DNA of 57,321 nucleotides from Candidatus Sulfotelmatobacter kueseliae (GCA_900290255.1 OMOD01000145.1:1-57321); one strand, 5' to 3'; positions 1-9,126 are shown, numbered from the stretch's first letter. The notes: generated by a model not told the origin, from the letters alone. Numbers and translations are program-made.

Positions 1-2
1 AA

Positions 3-1031
3 ATCACTGAGATCTGGAGAGGATCTAAGTCGCGGAGTCCATTTTTCCGCAGCCTGCTAGAGCGCCTGGATCTGGGTAACGACGGAAACGTCGTCATCCA
101 GACTGACCCCGGCACCGACACAACTCCCGACACCGTAGCCTACAACCTTGTCGGTCGCGGAACCGGGGGCGTGCCCAACAAATGGTCCATCTACACTGCC
201 GCCGTTGGGGGAGGCTTCGGTGTCCCCGCTAATTCCTTGAGCATCTGGCAATATCCCCCGAATCAGAACCCAGGGTGCTGCCTGGAGCGGTTTACGATTT
301 CTCCATCTGTCCCTGGGCAAACGGTAACCACTGTAAATATCGATGGTGCTGGCAACGTCCAAGCCGCTAGGGTTTCGGCAGAAACGCCCGGCGATTCAAA
401 TGCCTTGTATGGCTATAACAACAGCTCTAACTACACCTTGTTCCTCGACAACGCTTGGAGTGGAGGCGGTTTGTTTTTCGCTGAAAATTTATACACCGGG
501 GCTCTCTGCATAATTGACAGCAACGGGACTTTTTCCTGTACAGGGGGAGCTGCGTCGGCGGTTGTACCGGTGAACGGTGGCTCGCGGAAGGTCGCGCTTT
601 ACGCCGTGGAAGCTCCGGAAAACTGGTTTGAGGATTTCGGCTCCGGTCGCCTGTCGAACGGAGAAGCCGTAATTCAACTGGAGTCGACTTTCGTACAGAC
701 CGTCAACACGGGCACGGACTACCACGTGTTCCTGACTCCGAGGGGAGAGTGCGAGGGGCTCTACATTGCCGAGGTCACGAGCGGTGCTTTCACCGTGCGC
801 GAATTGCATCACGGCGCCTCTAGTGTGTCGTTCGACTACCGCATCGTCGCACGTCGCAAGGGCTACGAAAATGTTCGTCTGGCCGACAAGACCGAAGATT
901 TCGACAAGAATAGGTTCAAACGGCCGACTCGACCCGAAACACCGCCACCCTCGCCTCAGCAGATGCGGGATCCACATCGGCCGATAGTGACGCCTTCGGT
1001 CACGCTGCTGAGCAAGCCAGTGGTTGAGTAA
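3..1031 (+). CDS. Surface or tail-fibre-like protein, C-terminal part (5' end outside window)
   Basis: The reading frame is open from base 3 without a stop, so the gene begins upstream of the window; a GTG at 171 is only an internal valine. The visible 342 codons hold a Gly/Asn/Ser-rich beta-type region, then a domain with a VALYAVEAPENWFEDFGSG segment and a DYHVFLTPRGECEGLYIAE segment, and a Pro-rich tail. From memory this end resembles the C-terminal domain of large repetitive proteins in Acidobacteria, which look like tail-fibre or adhesin ends. No enzyme motif, membrane segment or sorting signal is visible in this part. Function is not assignable; attachment or surface display is an inference. 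Confidence 0.7.
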   Translation: MTEIWRGSKSRSPFFRSLLERLDLGNDGNVVIQTDPGTDTTPDTVAYNLVGRGTGGVPNKWSIYTAAVGGGFGVPANSLSIWQYPPNQNPGCCLERFTISPSVPGQTVTTVNIDGAGNVQAARVSAETPGDSNALYGYNNSSNYTLFLDNAWSGGGLFFAENLYTGALCIIDSNGTFSCTGGAASAVVPVNGGSRKVALYAVEAPENWFEDFGSGRLSNGEAVIQLESTFVQTVNTGTDYHVFLTPRGECEGLYIAEVTSGAFTVRELHHGASSVSFDYRIVARRKGYENVRLADKTEDFDKNRFKRPTRPETPPPSPQQMRDPHRPIVTPSVTLLSKPVVE

Positions 1032-1432
1032 GGGCGAGTCGCATAGGTTTTCGAGTAGCCGATCAGTCGGATTTGCGCTGGGCGACCCGTACTTCTTGCG
1101 TTCTGTGCGAAAGGGCGGGTGCCAGCAGCAGTGATTTTCTTGAGGCAGTCCTTCTTACCTGTCGAGGGCGAAGGTTTTGTTAACGCTCTTAGGGGGATCT
1201 CTCAAGTGGCGTTAAATCCCGATTACACTCAAAATCCCCCGGATGATCTCTATTCAAGGCAGCTTTAACTGAAGCGGAGCAGGAAGGCCCGGAGCCGAAC
1301 GGCAAGGTTCAAACGAGCGTGGTTGGGGACGCCAACAAAATAAAAGACTTGCTGGGTTTTGCGGTTTCGGACTTTCTGGCCGGTAACGCTGCGGTAACGA
1401 TAGAAACGCCGACTTTTCGGCCAAAACGTGAA
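1032..1432. other. Gene-free stretch
   Basis: No convincing coding region is seen. The only structure noticed is a 7-bp inverted repeat, GGGGGAT at 1192-1198 and ATCCCCC at 1234-1240, separated by 35 bases. It could lie in the leader of the small gene that follows. A GTG-started extension of that gene would begin at 1319, but it has no better ribosome binding site. Confidence 0.4.
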
Positions 1433-1741
1433 ATGACAGAGGAACAGCAGCCATATCTTGAGTGTCGTCAGGGGCATGAGATTCGATTACCAATGACCGT
1501 TTCAGCCGGAACGCCGGCTCCCTGGCCCAAGGGCGGTCCGGTCCCAGATCAAAACTTCTGCTGTCGCAAATGCGGGGAAGCGCGTCGGTATTCGAAAACT
1601 GAGGTTCATTTCCGGGACGTTACGCTTACACCGGCAGAGCGCAGATCGCTGTACAACTTGAAAGTGGTGCGGCAGTCCACTGAATGCGGACATAGATGGT
1701 TTCTTGACAACGACTGCGAAGGCGGGAAGATCAGGTTCTGA
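1433..1741 (+). CDS. Small Cys/His-rich (zinc-ribbon-like) hypothetical protein
   Basis: The 102-residue product carries a CxxGH element near its start (ECRQGHE), a central CCRKCGEARR element and a late ECGH element. This spacing of Cys and His suggests a bound zinc ion, but it matches no family I can name. ATG 1433 is preferred over GTG 1319 because the extra 38 residues look unlike the rest; neither start has a clear Shine-Dalgarno sequence. The gene stands alone and ends 27 bases before a strong terminator, so it is probably its own transcription unit. Function unknown. Confidence 0.6.
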   Translation: MTEEQQPYLECRQGHEIRLPMTVSAGTPAPWPKGGPVPDQNFCCRKCGEARRYSKTEVHFRDVTLTPAERRSLYNLKVVRQSTECGHRWFLDNDCEGGKIRF

Positions 1742-1768
1742 CCGTCATCAAGTCAGTCTCTTCTCACG

Positions 1769-1797
1769 GGCGCACGCTACGGCGTGCGCCTTTTTTT
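1769..1797 (+). terminator. Rho-independent terminator
   Basis: A perfect 9-bp GC-rich stem, GGCGCACGC and GCGTGCGCC, closes a four-base TACG loop and is followed at once by seven T. It sits 27 bases after the stop of the small Cys-rich gene and faces the same way. Confidence 0.93.
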
Positions 1798-1895
1798 CAT
1801 TGATTCTGATTGAACTCGGGAACTGCTGGGCTTTCCGCCAGGGAAATACTCATGAACGTTGGCGGCCGACCTACTGGCCAACCTTAACTTGTGGT

Positions 1896-1966
1896 TGGTG
1901 GACCGGGATGCGATTCGAACGCGCATCTGCGGGGGAACCCGCTGTGTTCCGTTACACCACCGGCCC
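1896..1966 (-). tRNA. tRNA-like gene with encoded CCA, possibly tRNA-Gly(CCC), non-canonical
   Basis: On the minus strand the ends GGGCCGG and CCGGTCC make a full 7-bp acceptor stem (one G-U), followed by A and an encoded CCA. A D-arm GTGT-AACGGA-ACAC and a T-loop TTCGAAT are present. The middle is abnormal. The anticodon arm folds as GCGGG-TTCC-CCCGC with only four loop bases, and the T-stem GATGCG/CGCATC leaves a nine-base loop. Total length is 68 bases without CCA, shorter than any ordinary tRNA. It could be a decayed tRNA, a tRNA-like RNA, or a tRNA-Gly(CCC) that folds differently from my reading. The tRNA ancestry is fairly secure; function is not. Confidence 0.55.
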
Positions 1967-2214
1967 GAGCTGTCAGATCAACTCGAACTAGGTTAGCGCC
2001 CTGGCTAGCGGTTCTATATTTACTCTGGCAACCAGCTGAGGTCAACTCTTGGGCACATCCGGGCGGTTGCACCACCCCACCGCCAGGCGGCTGAAACAAT
2101 GCGTCGGTGTCGGCATAACGATTTGACTGAGCCTGGGCTTCTGCTGGGGGTATTCCCGTGCTTCCGGGCGGTCTGCTGGCGCTTAACCTTCTGCCGTGAT
2201 AGAAAGATCTCGCC

Positions 2215-3321
2215 ATGAAACTCCCGCTGCGCATATGCCTTACGCCCTTATTGCTGGTCGCGATCGCGATTTCGTGCTCCGCCCAGATCACGGCTTCCGC
2301 GCCTTTGTCCGCTCCGCAAAACGCCGACGAAAAGGCTCTGCAATCGTTCGCCGCCATCCATCCCATTGATGTGCACGTTCATGTCTTCAAGACGGATCCG
2401 GCTTTTCAAGAGATGCTCGAACGTCTGAACCTGAAAGTCATGGACATTCTGGTCATGGATGACACCAACGCGTCACGCAAGAACTTGCAGCAGCAGGTTG
2501 ACGACGCGCTCGCCCTGGTGCGCTCCAGCCGCGGTCACGTCGCTCTATGCACGACCTTCGACCCCTACAGGCTCAGCAGTCCTTCGTTTGCCGCGGATGC
2601 CATTAAGCAACTGGACCATGACTTCGCGCAGGGCGCGGTTGCGGTGAAGATCTGGAAGAACATCGGAATGGAAATCAAGAATAGCGATGGCAGCTACGTG
2701 CTGGCTGACGATCCGCGGTTCGAACCCATTTATCAGGACATTGCCCGGCACGGCAAAACCCTGATGTCGCACCAGGGGGAGCCAGACGTGGCCTGGGGAC
2801 CGCCCGACCCGGCTGATCCTTCGTGGTCGTACTACCAGGAAAATCCGCAGTGGTATGTCGCGAATAAGCCCGGGTTTCCCTCGAAGCAGAAAATTCTTGC
2901 GGCTCGCGATCACATCCTCGCGCAGAATCCCAACTTGCGCATGGTGGGCGTGCACCTGGGCAGCATGGAGAAGGATCTCGACAACATCGCCCGGCACCTC
3001 GATCAATATCCGAACTTTGCCGTCGACATGGCGGCGCGGATGGAATACCTGATGATGGCGCCGCCAGAGAAAGTGCGAGCGTTTCTCATCAAGTATCAGG
3101 ACCGCGTGATCTACGGCACCGATCTGGACCTGAACGCCAACGCAAAGACATCGGAAGCCCTCGAAGAGTGGCAGTTCCGGTATGCGCGAGACTGGAAGTT
3201 TCTAGCGGGAGATGCAACCTTCAGCGCCGAAGGCATGGAGGTGCACGGCTTGCATCTGCCGCCGGACGTGCTCGGCAAGATATTTCGCAGCAACGCGATG
3301 CACTGGGTGCCGGGGTTGTAA
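2215..3321 (+). CDS. Secreted amidohydrolase-family protein (amidohydrolase_2-like)
   Basis: This 368-residue protein starts with a signal peptide (cleavage near residue 23, after CSAQ) and is probably periplasmic. The TIM-barrel metal site is recognisable: HVHV at 54-57, Lys145 in AVAVKIWKN, His186 in MSHQGEP, His247 in VGVHLGS and Asp303 in YGTDLD. These match the HxH...K/H...H...D layout of the amidohydrolase superfamily, branch 2 (metal-dependent hydrolases and decarboxylases such as ACMSD relatives). The substrate cannot be read from sequence. The gene faces the carbohydrate operon tail-to-tail with only 8 bases between stops, so it is transcribed separately. Confidence 0.82.
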   Translation: MKLPLRICLTPLLLVAIAISCSAQITASAPLSAPQNADEKALQSFAAIHPIDVHVHVFKTDPAFQEMLERLNLKVMDILVMDDTNASRKNLQQQVDDALALVRSSRGHVALCTTFDPYRLSSPSFAADAIKQLDHDFAQGAVAVKIWKNIGMEIKNSDGSYVLADDPRFEPIYQDIARHGKTLMSHQGEPDVAWGPPDPADPSWSYYQENPQWYVANKPGFPSKQKILAARDHILAQNPNLRMVGVHLGSMEKDLDNIARHLDQYPNFAVDMAARMEYLMMAPPEKVRAFLIKYQDRVIYGTDLDLNANAKTSEALEEWQFRYARDWKFLAGDATFSAEGMEVHGLHLPPDVLGKIFRSNAMHWVPGL

Positions 3322-3329
3322 GCTTAGAG

Positions 3330-4631
3330 CTATTCGCTGAGAGGCTCAACCAGATAAAGATCTCGTCCCGCTTGATCTACAACCAGAGTGCCAGCGTCGC
3401 CTTCGTAATCCTCCCGGCGGAAAGTGCGCGGGTCCATGTATTTCAGATTCACTTGCCGGCAGGTTTCCGGATCAACCGCCGATGCCAAAGTGATCGAGTA
3501 GCGCGGCACAATGCTGCCGTCGGCGAGCTTTCGGCCCGCATAGCTGACATGAGCGAGATGAGCCGCCACGCAGAGATTTTGCTGCAATTCCTGCGAGTGT
3601 GAGACAAGCTCCCGAATTTTCTCCAGCGGGGCATAGCCGTAGCGCTTGATCAACTCGCCGTGAGTTTCGGAGATGTTCGTGAGATGCGGGGCGTAGATGA
3701 TCAACGCGCCGTCCTCTTCGATCACTGGGCCGAGCCGGTAGCTGGCTTTGCCGCCAACCCAAAGATCTTCGTAGTGTGGGTCGAGGAGAGCAACGACTCG
3801 CTTGTATTTTCGCCCTATGTACTTGATATGCACGTGGCGGCTGACCTCGGCCGCTTTTCGAACTGCTTGCCGGAAGTCCCCGCAGAAAAGCGCGTGCGTT
3901 CGCAGCCGACCATGGTCGCGAGTTACGACTGAGTTGAGCGAGATTACCCGGGCCGGCACGAAGTCTGCTGCCGCTTCGAAGAGGTGACGAGTGGGTGTCT
4001 CGACCCGGCCAATCACCTTTTCGATGGTTGCCAGGGCGCCAAGCCAGTGGGTGGCATGGGTTAGTTCTGGACCCGCGACGCCCGGAAAGAAATATTTTGC
4101 TCCGCCGGAAAAACCGGCCACTTCATGCGGAGCCGTCGTTCCGAAGATCAGAACCGTATCGTAGAGCGCGGGCGCCAGCAGGCGATTGACCCTCAAATCG
4201 ATTGGCTGGTCGATCAAACCCCCAGTAATCTCTTTTACCCGCGGCGCGTCCAGAACGCCGACGGTCACTAGCTTTTCCGGATCGGCCCAGTCGTGGTCAA
4301 AGATGCGGCCGAGGCCAGGAACTTGCTCAGATCCATGGGCTCCAATCTTTACGCGCTTGTCCCGCTCGCTCATCGCCGCATGAGTGCCTTGCGCGACGAG
4401 CGCGTCAAGCTTCGCAATCCTGCGATCAGCCAGGATTTGGGCGGCTATTGGAAAGAGAATGTCGGTGTTGTCGTCCCGGGTTTTGTCCGCCACAATTGCC
4501 AGGATGGATGAACCGGGGAAGATGCTGGAGAGAGCTTCGGAAAGGATTTCGCGCAGGTCGGCGGGACGGAGATCGAAATCCGGGTGTCCTTTCCCGACGA
4601 TGAACGACGCTGGCGCGGATACGATACTCAT
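3330..4631 (-). CDS. LarA-family nickel-pincer racemase/epimerase
   Basis: The 433-residue product keeps the marks of the lactate racemase (LarA) family: DKTRDDNT at 49-56, GTHAAMS with His84, His113 in FDHDW, and the HEVAGFSGGAKYFFPG block with His169 and Lys179. In LarA the equivalent Lys anchors the nickel-pincer nucleotide cofactor and the His residues act in hydride and proton transfer at the C2 carbon of 2-hydroxy acids. Many LarA homologues act on substrates other than lactate. Here the gene is last in a sugar operon, after a PfkB kinase, so a sugar acid is a more likely substrate than lactate (inference). ATG 4631 is chosen over TTG 4652 because a GGAG lies 8 bases upstream of it. The cofactor-making LarB, LarC and LarE are not in the window. 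Confidence 0.85.
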   Translation of the reverse strand: MSIVSAPASFIVGKGHPDFDLRPADLREILSEALSSIFPGSSILAIVADKTRDDNTDILFPIAAQILADRRIAKLDALVAQGTHAAMSERDKRVKIGAHGSEQVPGLGRIFDHDWADPEKLVTVGVLDAPRVKEITGGLIDQPIDLRVNRLLAPALYDTVLIFGTTAPHEVAGFSGGAKYFFPGVAGPELTHATHWLGALATIEKVIGRVETPTRHLFEAAADFVPARVISLNSVVTRDHGRLRTHALFCGDFRQAVRKAAEVSRHVHIKYIGRKYKRVVALLDPHYEDLWVGGKASYRLGPVIEEDGALIIYAPHLTNISETHGELIKRYGYAPLEKIRELVSHSQELQQNLCVAAHLAHVSYAGRKLADGSIVPRYSITLASAVDPETCRQVNLKYMDPRTFRREDYEGDAGTLVVDQAGRDLYLVEPLSE

Positions 4632-4670
4632 GGTCACAGCTCCGGTTTTCAAGAACCGTCTTGCGGAAGG

Positions 4671-5753
4671 TCAGCGCTGAACGCGCGCCGTCCCGCCCTC
4701 GGCAAAAGCTCGAACCTGCTCCAAGGTCGCCATGGTCGTGTCGCCGGGAAACGTCGTAAGCAGCGCGCCGTGGGCCCATCCAAGTTTCATCGCCTGCTCG
4801 GGCGATTCGCCGGCGAGGATTCCGTAGAAGAATCCCGATGCAAACCCATCGCCGCCGCCGATCCGGTCGTAAACGTCGAGTTCACATTGCGGAGACATGC
4901 AGGTTTGGCCGTTGATCCAGGCTACGGCGCCCCAGCTGTGGCGATTCGACGAATGAACCTCACGCAACGTTGTGGCAATGATTTTGATGTGAGGATACCG
5001 TTCCAGGACTTTATCAATCATGCCCAGGAAGGCGCGCGGGTCGAGTTTTGAAGTTGCAGCCGCCTCGGGGCCAGCGATCCCAAGGCCTTTCTGCAGATCC
5101 TCTTCGTTGCCCACAAGAACATCGACATGCTTCAGAATCCGTCCAATCACCTGGCGGGCCCGTGCCTCGCCGCCCGACAGATTCCACAATTTCACGCGGA
5201 AGTTCAGATCGAAGGAGACAACCGCCCCAGAGTTTTTCGCTGCCTGCATGCCCTCAATGATCAACTCCGGAGTGGTCTCAGAAAGGGCGGCGAAAATCCC
5301 GCCACTGTGAAACCAGCGCACGCCGCCACCGAAAATTGTCTTCCAGTCAAAGTCGCCGGGCTTGAGTTGCGCCGCCGCCTCATTCGCCCGGTTGTAAAAG
5401 ACGACGGGTGCGCGCACACCATACGCCCGGTCGCTATAGACGGAAGCGATGTTCGGGCCGGTGACACCGTTATGTGGGAACATCTTGTAGAACGGTGTCA
5501 CGCCCATCGCACGAACCCGCTCCGCAACCAGATCGCCGATGGGATACTTGACCATGGCGGTAACCATGCCGGTACGCAGGCCGAAACCATCAGAAAGATT
5601 GGCGGCCACATTGAATTCGCCGCCGCTGACATGAATCTGGCATTCGTGCGCCTTGCGAAAGGGAATGATACCGGGGTCGAGACGATGGACCAGCGCGCCC
5701 AGAGACACCAAGTCCAACGCTGCCGAATCACGAATTGCGAGACCGTAGTTCAT
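4671..5753 (-). CDS. PfkB-family carbohydrate kinase (2-keto-3-deoxygluconate kinase-like)
   Basis: A 360-residue ribokinase-fold enzyme. The N-terminal part has the SGGEFNVAANLS segment (43-54) typical of the substrate side. FDLNFR at 181-186 and the C-terminal signature DRIGGGDGFASGF (296-308), with Asp302 as catalytic base, are intact. The overall look is closest to KDG kinases (phosphorylating 2-keto-3-deoxygluconate), although fructokinase-like use cannot be excluded. Start ATG 5753 has GAGG 7 bases upstream. It lies 39 bases before the LarA-family gene in the same direction. With that gene it suggests a branch that epimerises and then phosphorylates a sugar acid, but no dehydratase is encoded nearby, which is a gap in such a pathway. 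Confidence 0.83.
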   Translation of the reverse strand: MNYGLAIRDSAALDLVSLGALVHRLDPGIIPFRKAHECQIHVSGGEFNVAANLSDGFGLRTGMVTAMVKYPIGDLVAERVRAMGVTPFYKMFPHNGVTGPNIASVYSDRAYGVRAPVVFYNRANEAAAQLKPGDFDWKTIFGGGVRWFHSGGIFAALSETTPELIIEGMQAAKNSGAVVSFDLNFRVKLWNLSGGEARARQVIGRILKHVDVLVGNEEDLQKGLGIAGPEAAATSKLDPRAFLGMIDKVLERYPHIKIIATTLREVHSSNRHSWGAVAWINGQTCMSPQCELDVYDRIGGGDGFASGFFYGILAGESPEQAMKLGWAHGALLTTFPGDTTMATLEQVRAFAEGGTARVQR

Positions 5754-5862
5754 AGCTATACCTCAAGAGATTCAGCACTTCCACTTTATAGATGTGCAGT
5801 TGAACAAGTCCACGGAGAAATGGGACGAATGCCGATGCGTGTCAAGTATCTCTGGAACGCGG

Positions 5863-7128
5863 CTACGCCCCGGGCTCGGTGGTCGCCTTCTTCAGTTGGA
5901 CGGTGGCGTTCGAGATCAGTGGTCGGGCCCAGAATCCGACGCTCAACACGCAGCTGAAGGTGACGTAAAGGAAGCACAGGCCGGCCCGCAGGCCGAAATG
6001 ATCGCCGAGACGGCCAATGATGACGGGGCCGACAGCGCCACCCATGATTCCCGTGCTCAAGATTCCCGCGAACGGCCCGTGATGTTCGGACACCGAATTC
6101 AGCGCCAGCGAGACCAGTACGGGCCACATGATCGAAGCGAAAAGCCCGACGCACGGGAAAGCATAGAGAGCGACGCGAGATGGGCCGAATAGAGCGGCGG
6201 TCAGGCACAATAACGCTCCCACGGAAAACCCAATGAGTACTCTGCGGCTGTCAAAAAGCTTGAGCAGGCCCATTCCAATGAAGCAGCCGGCTGTGAGCAG
6301 TCCCCAGAACCAGGATACCGCCGTCGCGCCGGTGGTGTGCGGATCGTAGCCGTGGTAGACGGAGAGAAACTTCGAAATCCAGTTGGCCGTGCCCTGTTCG
6401 CAAGCGACGTAAGCGAACACACAGAGGAAGAACGCCCATACCATCGGCCGGCGCAGCAGGCTGGTGTACATCTCGAGGGACCCGGCCGACTCGTCGGCAG
6501 TGTGTTCGACCTTCGGGAACCGCAGAAATCCGAGAAGTACGATCATGAGGGCAGTCAAAACTGCAAAGATCCAGTAGATCGATGCCCAAGGAAGCGCACG
6601 AGGAGTGAGCTTCGCAAGGATACTCAAAAACAGATTGTTCTTGGGAGAGGACTGTCCGAGATTGAGTACGAGATAGGAATATAGGTACGGACTCAGAAAA
6701 GAGGCCGAACCGAAAATCAATTGCGCAAGTGCGGAATTGAACGCAAAGTGCTCTTCACCTCCGGCCACGCGCAGCAGCGGATTGATGGTCACTTGCAGCG
6801 TCGCCATTCCCGCGCCTATGACGAAGAACGAGCGCAAGGCCACAGAATAGGTAGGATGCACTGCAAAACTCAGGGCGCCCGCGGTTGCGGCCATGAAAGC
6901 CACAATCATGACCGGTTTCTCGGTGAAGCGTTCGACCCAGAAGCCGGCGGGAACCGACATCACTCCATACGCGATAAAAAAGGCAAAGTTCAGAAAGGCG
7001 GCAGCCGCCAGAGTGACGCTATAGCTGCTGATGATGTCGGGGATGAGCGAGTTCAGAATATTGGTAACGAGCGACATCACAAAAAACGTGAGAAAAACCA
7101 GCCCGACCATGGTTCGGTTTCGTGCCAT
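5863..7128 (-). CDS. MFS sugar transporter, FHS (fucose permease/NagP) type
   Basis: The 421-residue protein is almost entirely hydrophobic with about 12 membrane segments, as in the major facilitator superfamily. The pattern in the first half (FIAYGVMSVPAGFWVER, then QVTINPLLR) is that of the FHS branch, which holds proton symporters for fucose, glucose/galactose and N-acetylglucosamine (NagP). Start ATG 7128 has GGAAGGA 4 bases upstream, and the gene follows the SIS gene by 14 bases. It is probably the inner-membrane importer for the sugar released by the operon's glycosidase. The specificity is inferred from neighbours only. Confidence 0.85.
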   Translation of the reverse strand: MARNRTMVGLVFLTFFVMSLVTNILNSLIPDIISSYSVTLAAAAFLNFAFFIAYGVMSVPAGFWVERFTEKPVMIVAFMAATAGALSFAVHPTYSVALRSFFVIGAGMATLQVTINPLLRVAGGEEHFAFNSALAQLIFGSASFLSPYLYSYLVLNLGQSSPKNNLFLSILAKLTPRALPWASIYWIFAVLTALMIVLLGFLRFPKVEHTADESAGSLEMYTSLLRRPMVWAFFLCVFAYVACEQGTANWISKFLSVYHGYDPHTTGATAVSWFWGLLTAGCFIGMGLLKLFDSRRVLIGFSVGALLCLTAALFGPSRVALYAFPCVGLFASIMWPVLVSLALNSVSEHHGPFAGILSTGIMGGAVGPVIIGRLGDHFGLRAGLCFLYVTFSCVLSVGFWARPLISNATVQLKKATTEPGA

Positions 7129-7142
7129 GTATTCCTTCCGTC

Positions 7143-8192
7143 TTACTCAGTGGTTGTTACTTTTGTGGCCCGCTCGAATTTTCCCGGCTCGCGGCCCACG
7201 CGCGCGGCCAGAGCGAGTGTAATCATCTGAATCGGCAGAATCTCGAGAATCGGGCGTATGCTGCTCGAGTGATCTGCCAGGCGGAAGCAGTTGAGCGCCG
7301 CGGTTTCTCCCACCAGCTCAGCGCGGCCACCTTCCTGCTGGATGTCGGCGAGCAGGCGATGATTGAGCTTGCGAGTCGGGTCGTCACCGGAGAAGACAAC
7401 CACAAAAGTTTCCTCGCTCAACATCTCCATCGGACCATGGCGGAAGGCCGCGCTGCTCATGCCTTCGGCGTGAAAATGATCGGACTCCTTCACGATGAGT
7501 GCGCCTGTGCCGACGGCAGCCAGCGACGCGCCGCGTCCGACCAGGAACAAATGACGAGCGCAATTCAGCCGCTCGGCCAGCTGGTGTACGTAATCTTTCC
7601 AATCCGCCAAATATGCGGCAACTGCACCCGGAGCATGCTTAAGTTCGCGGCGGCTCTGCCGGGCGTCGCGCTGGCAGAGAATATCCCCCAACCACTTCAG
7701 CGCCATCAAGGCCGCAACATACGTTTTGCATGAAACGGAAAACTCCTGCCCGGCGTGCGTGCAGAGAGCGGCCGTTGCGTGCTTCCCAAGAGGACTGTCG
7801 GGCGTGTTAGTCACTGCAATCACAGACGAGCGTTTGCCGTTGACCTCAGCGAGACGGAGCATTTCCACGCTCTGCCCCGACTGCGATACGGCAACGATCA
7901 GCGTCTTCGGATCAAAGAAGCGGGTCTTGTAGTGAACCAGCTCTGAGGTCTCCACCATGATGGCCGTGAACCCATGACCAATCAGTTGCAAGTTCAAGGG
8001 ATGGAGGGCGTGAAAAGAAGATCCCATGCCGGTCAAGACAATCCGCTGAAATTTCTTCCGCTGGAGCCGAGCGGCCAGGGTCAGTAATTCCTTGGGCCGG
8101 TCCAGACTCTGGAGCGTATTCTCCAGCGCTTGCGGCTGATCCAGGAGATCCCGTAAATACTCGCCCTCGATGATCCTGAGATCAATGGCCAC
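7143..8192 (-). CDS. Double-SIS-domain sugar-phosphate isomerase/deaminase (NagB-II/AgaS/GlmS C-terminal type)
   Basis: The 349-residue product consists of two SIS folds without the glutaminase domain of GlmS. Motifs: GMGSSFHA near residue 55, SQSGQS near 105, KTYVAAL near 155, and the GRGASLAAVGTGALIVKE stretch followed by the FRHGPMEM element of the second domain. This architecture occurs in glucosamine-6-phosphate deaminase type II, AgaS and related aldose/ketose isomerases, so an amino-sugar phosphate substrate is likely. GTG 8192 is preferred over TTG 8243 because AGGAGG lies 5 bases before it. This makes the gene overlap the upstream ROK gene by 11 bases, a sign of translational coupling. 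Kinase followed by deaminase is the order expected for glucosamine-type catabolism. Confidence 0.83.
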   Translation of the reverse strand: MAIDLRIIEGEYLRDLLDQPQALENTLQSLDRPKELLTLAARLQRKKFQRIVLTGMGSSFHALHPLNLQLIGHGFTAIMVETSELVHYKTRFFDPKTLIVAVSQSGQSVEMLRLAEVNGKRSSVIAVTNTPDSPLGKHATAALCTHAGQEFSVSCKTYVAALMALKWLGDILCQRDARQSRRELKHAPGAVAAYLADWKDYVHQLAERLNCARHLFLVGRGASLAAVGTGALIVKESDHFHAEGMSSAAFRHGPMEMLSEETFVVVFSGDDPTRKLNHRLLADIQQEGGRAELVGETAALNCFRLADHSSSIRPILEILPIQMITLALAARVGREPGKFERATKVTTTE

Positions 8193-9126
8193 GGGGGCCT
8201 CCTTCGCCGGCGAACCGGTGATGCCAGACTCTAGCTGCTCCAATCAGGTTTGAGTCCTCTCCCAATGAGGCCAGCGTGAGCTCGGTCCGGTCGGAGGGAA
8301 CCAGGCGGCAACTTTCGTGGATAATCTTCCGAATGCCATCAAGAAAAAGATCGGCGCTCTTCATAATGCTGCCGCCGAGCACGATCGCATCCGGAGCGAA
8401 GATCGTCACCAGGTTAGCCAAACCGAGACCGAGGTAATAGGTTTCCCGATCCACCGCCCGTTTGGCCCATGCGTCGCCGGCCCTGGCCAATTCGCAGATC
8501 CTTTTTGCCGTCAAGTCCTCGCGATGCGGATAATTCGCCGGCGCTTCATTCTTCAGCCAATCCGCCATGGCAGGACCGGCGGCCATTGACTCCCAGCATC
8601 CTCGAAAGCCACACACGCAGGGCGGTCCCGAAGGATCAATAAGATGATGGCCTACCTCCGGATGAGAAGCGTCGACACCCCGGTAAAGCTGCCCGTCCGC
8701 AATGAAGCCGGTTCCAATTCCCGTGCCCAGCGTGACGTACATCAGTCTTTGTTTGTTTCTGCCGGCGCCCCAACCGGCTTCTCCCAGCGCGGCGGCATCG
8801 CCGTCATTTTCCATGGCAGCCTTTACCTGAAAAATGTTGGCTAGATCGTTCACCGGGTTCTCGCCTTTCCAGTTGGGGAAAAAATTAACATCGCCGAACT
8901 CGCCTGTCAGCGCAAACAAAGGTCCGGTTGATCCAATGCCGATGCCGGATATTTGCGTGTTTGCGGCAGCGGCGGTTGCGCGAAGCATCTCCCGAATGTT
9001 CGCCAGCGCGTTGGCGTAGCCGCGTTCGGGATCTGTCGGGCACTCGCGGCGGGCCAATACTCGGCCATCGTCGTCCACCATGCCCACGGCTATCTTCGTT
9101 CCGCCGATGTCTACGGCTCCGATCAA
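8182..9126 (-). CDS. ROK-family sugar kinase (glucokinase / amino-sugar kinase type)
   Basis: The protein opens with KLIGAVDIGGTKIAVG, the ATP phosphate-binding start of ROK kinases, and has the catalytic MENDGDAAALGE segment and the zinc site CVCGFRGCWES preceded by a conserved His (EVGHH). A TTG at 9126 with GAGAGG 8 bases upstream is taken as the start. The longer reading from 9243 would translate an interspersed palindromic repeat and is rejected. The result is 314 residues, normal for ROK kinases. It likely phosphorylates the imported hexose or hexosamine at C6 in the cytoplasm, feeding the overlapping SIS gene. Glucose, GlcNAc or another sugar cannot be told apart here. Confidence 0.85.
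   Translation of the reverse strand: MIGAVDIGGTKIAVGMVDDDGRVLARRECPTDPERGYANALANIREMLRATAAAANTQISGIGIGSTGPLFALTGEFGDVNFFPNWKGENPVNDLANIFQVKAAMENDGDAAALGEAGWGAGRNKQRLMYVTLGTGIGTGFIADGQLYRGVDASHPEVGHHLIDPSGPPCVCGFRGCWESMAAGPAMADWLKNEAPANYPHREDLTAKRICELARAGDAWAKRAVDRETYYLGLGLANLVTIFAPDAIVLGGSIMKSADLFLDGIRKIIHESCRLVPSDRTELTLASLGEDSNLIGAARVWHHRFAGEGGPRGH

Noticed and set aside
1896..1966. Selenocysteine or pyrrolysine tRNA as the identity of the tRNA-like gene
   Set aside because: There is no TCA or CTA anticodon and no long variable arm, and the acceptor/T-arm lengths do not fit.
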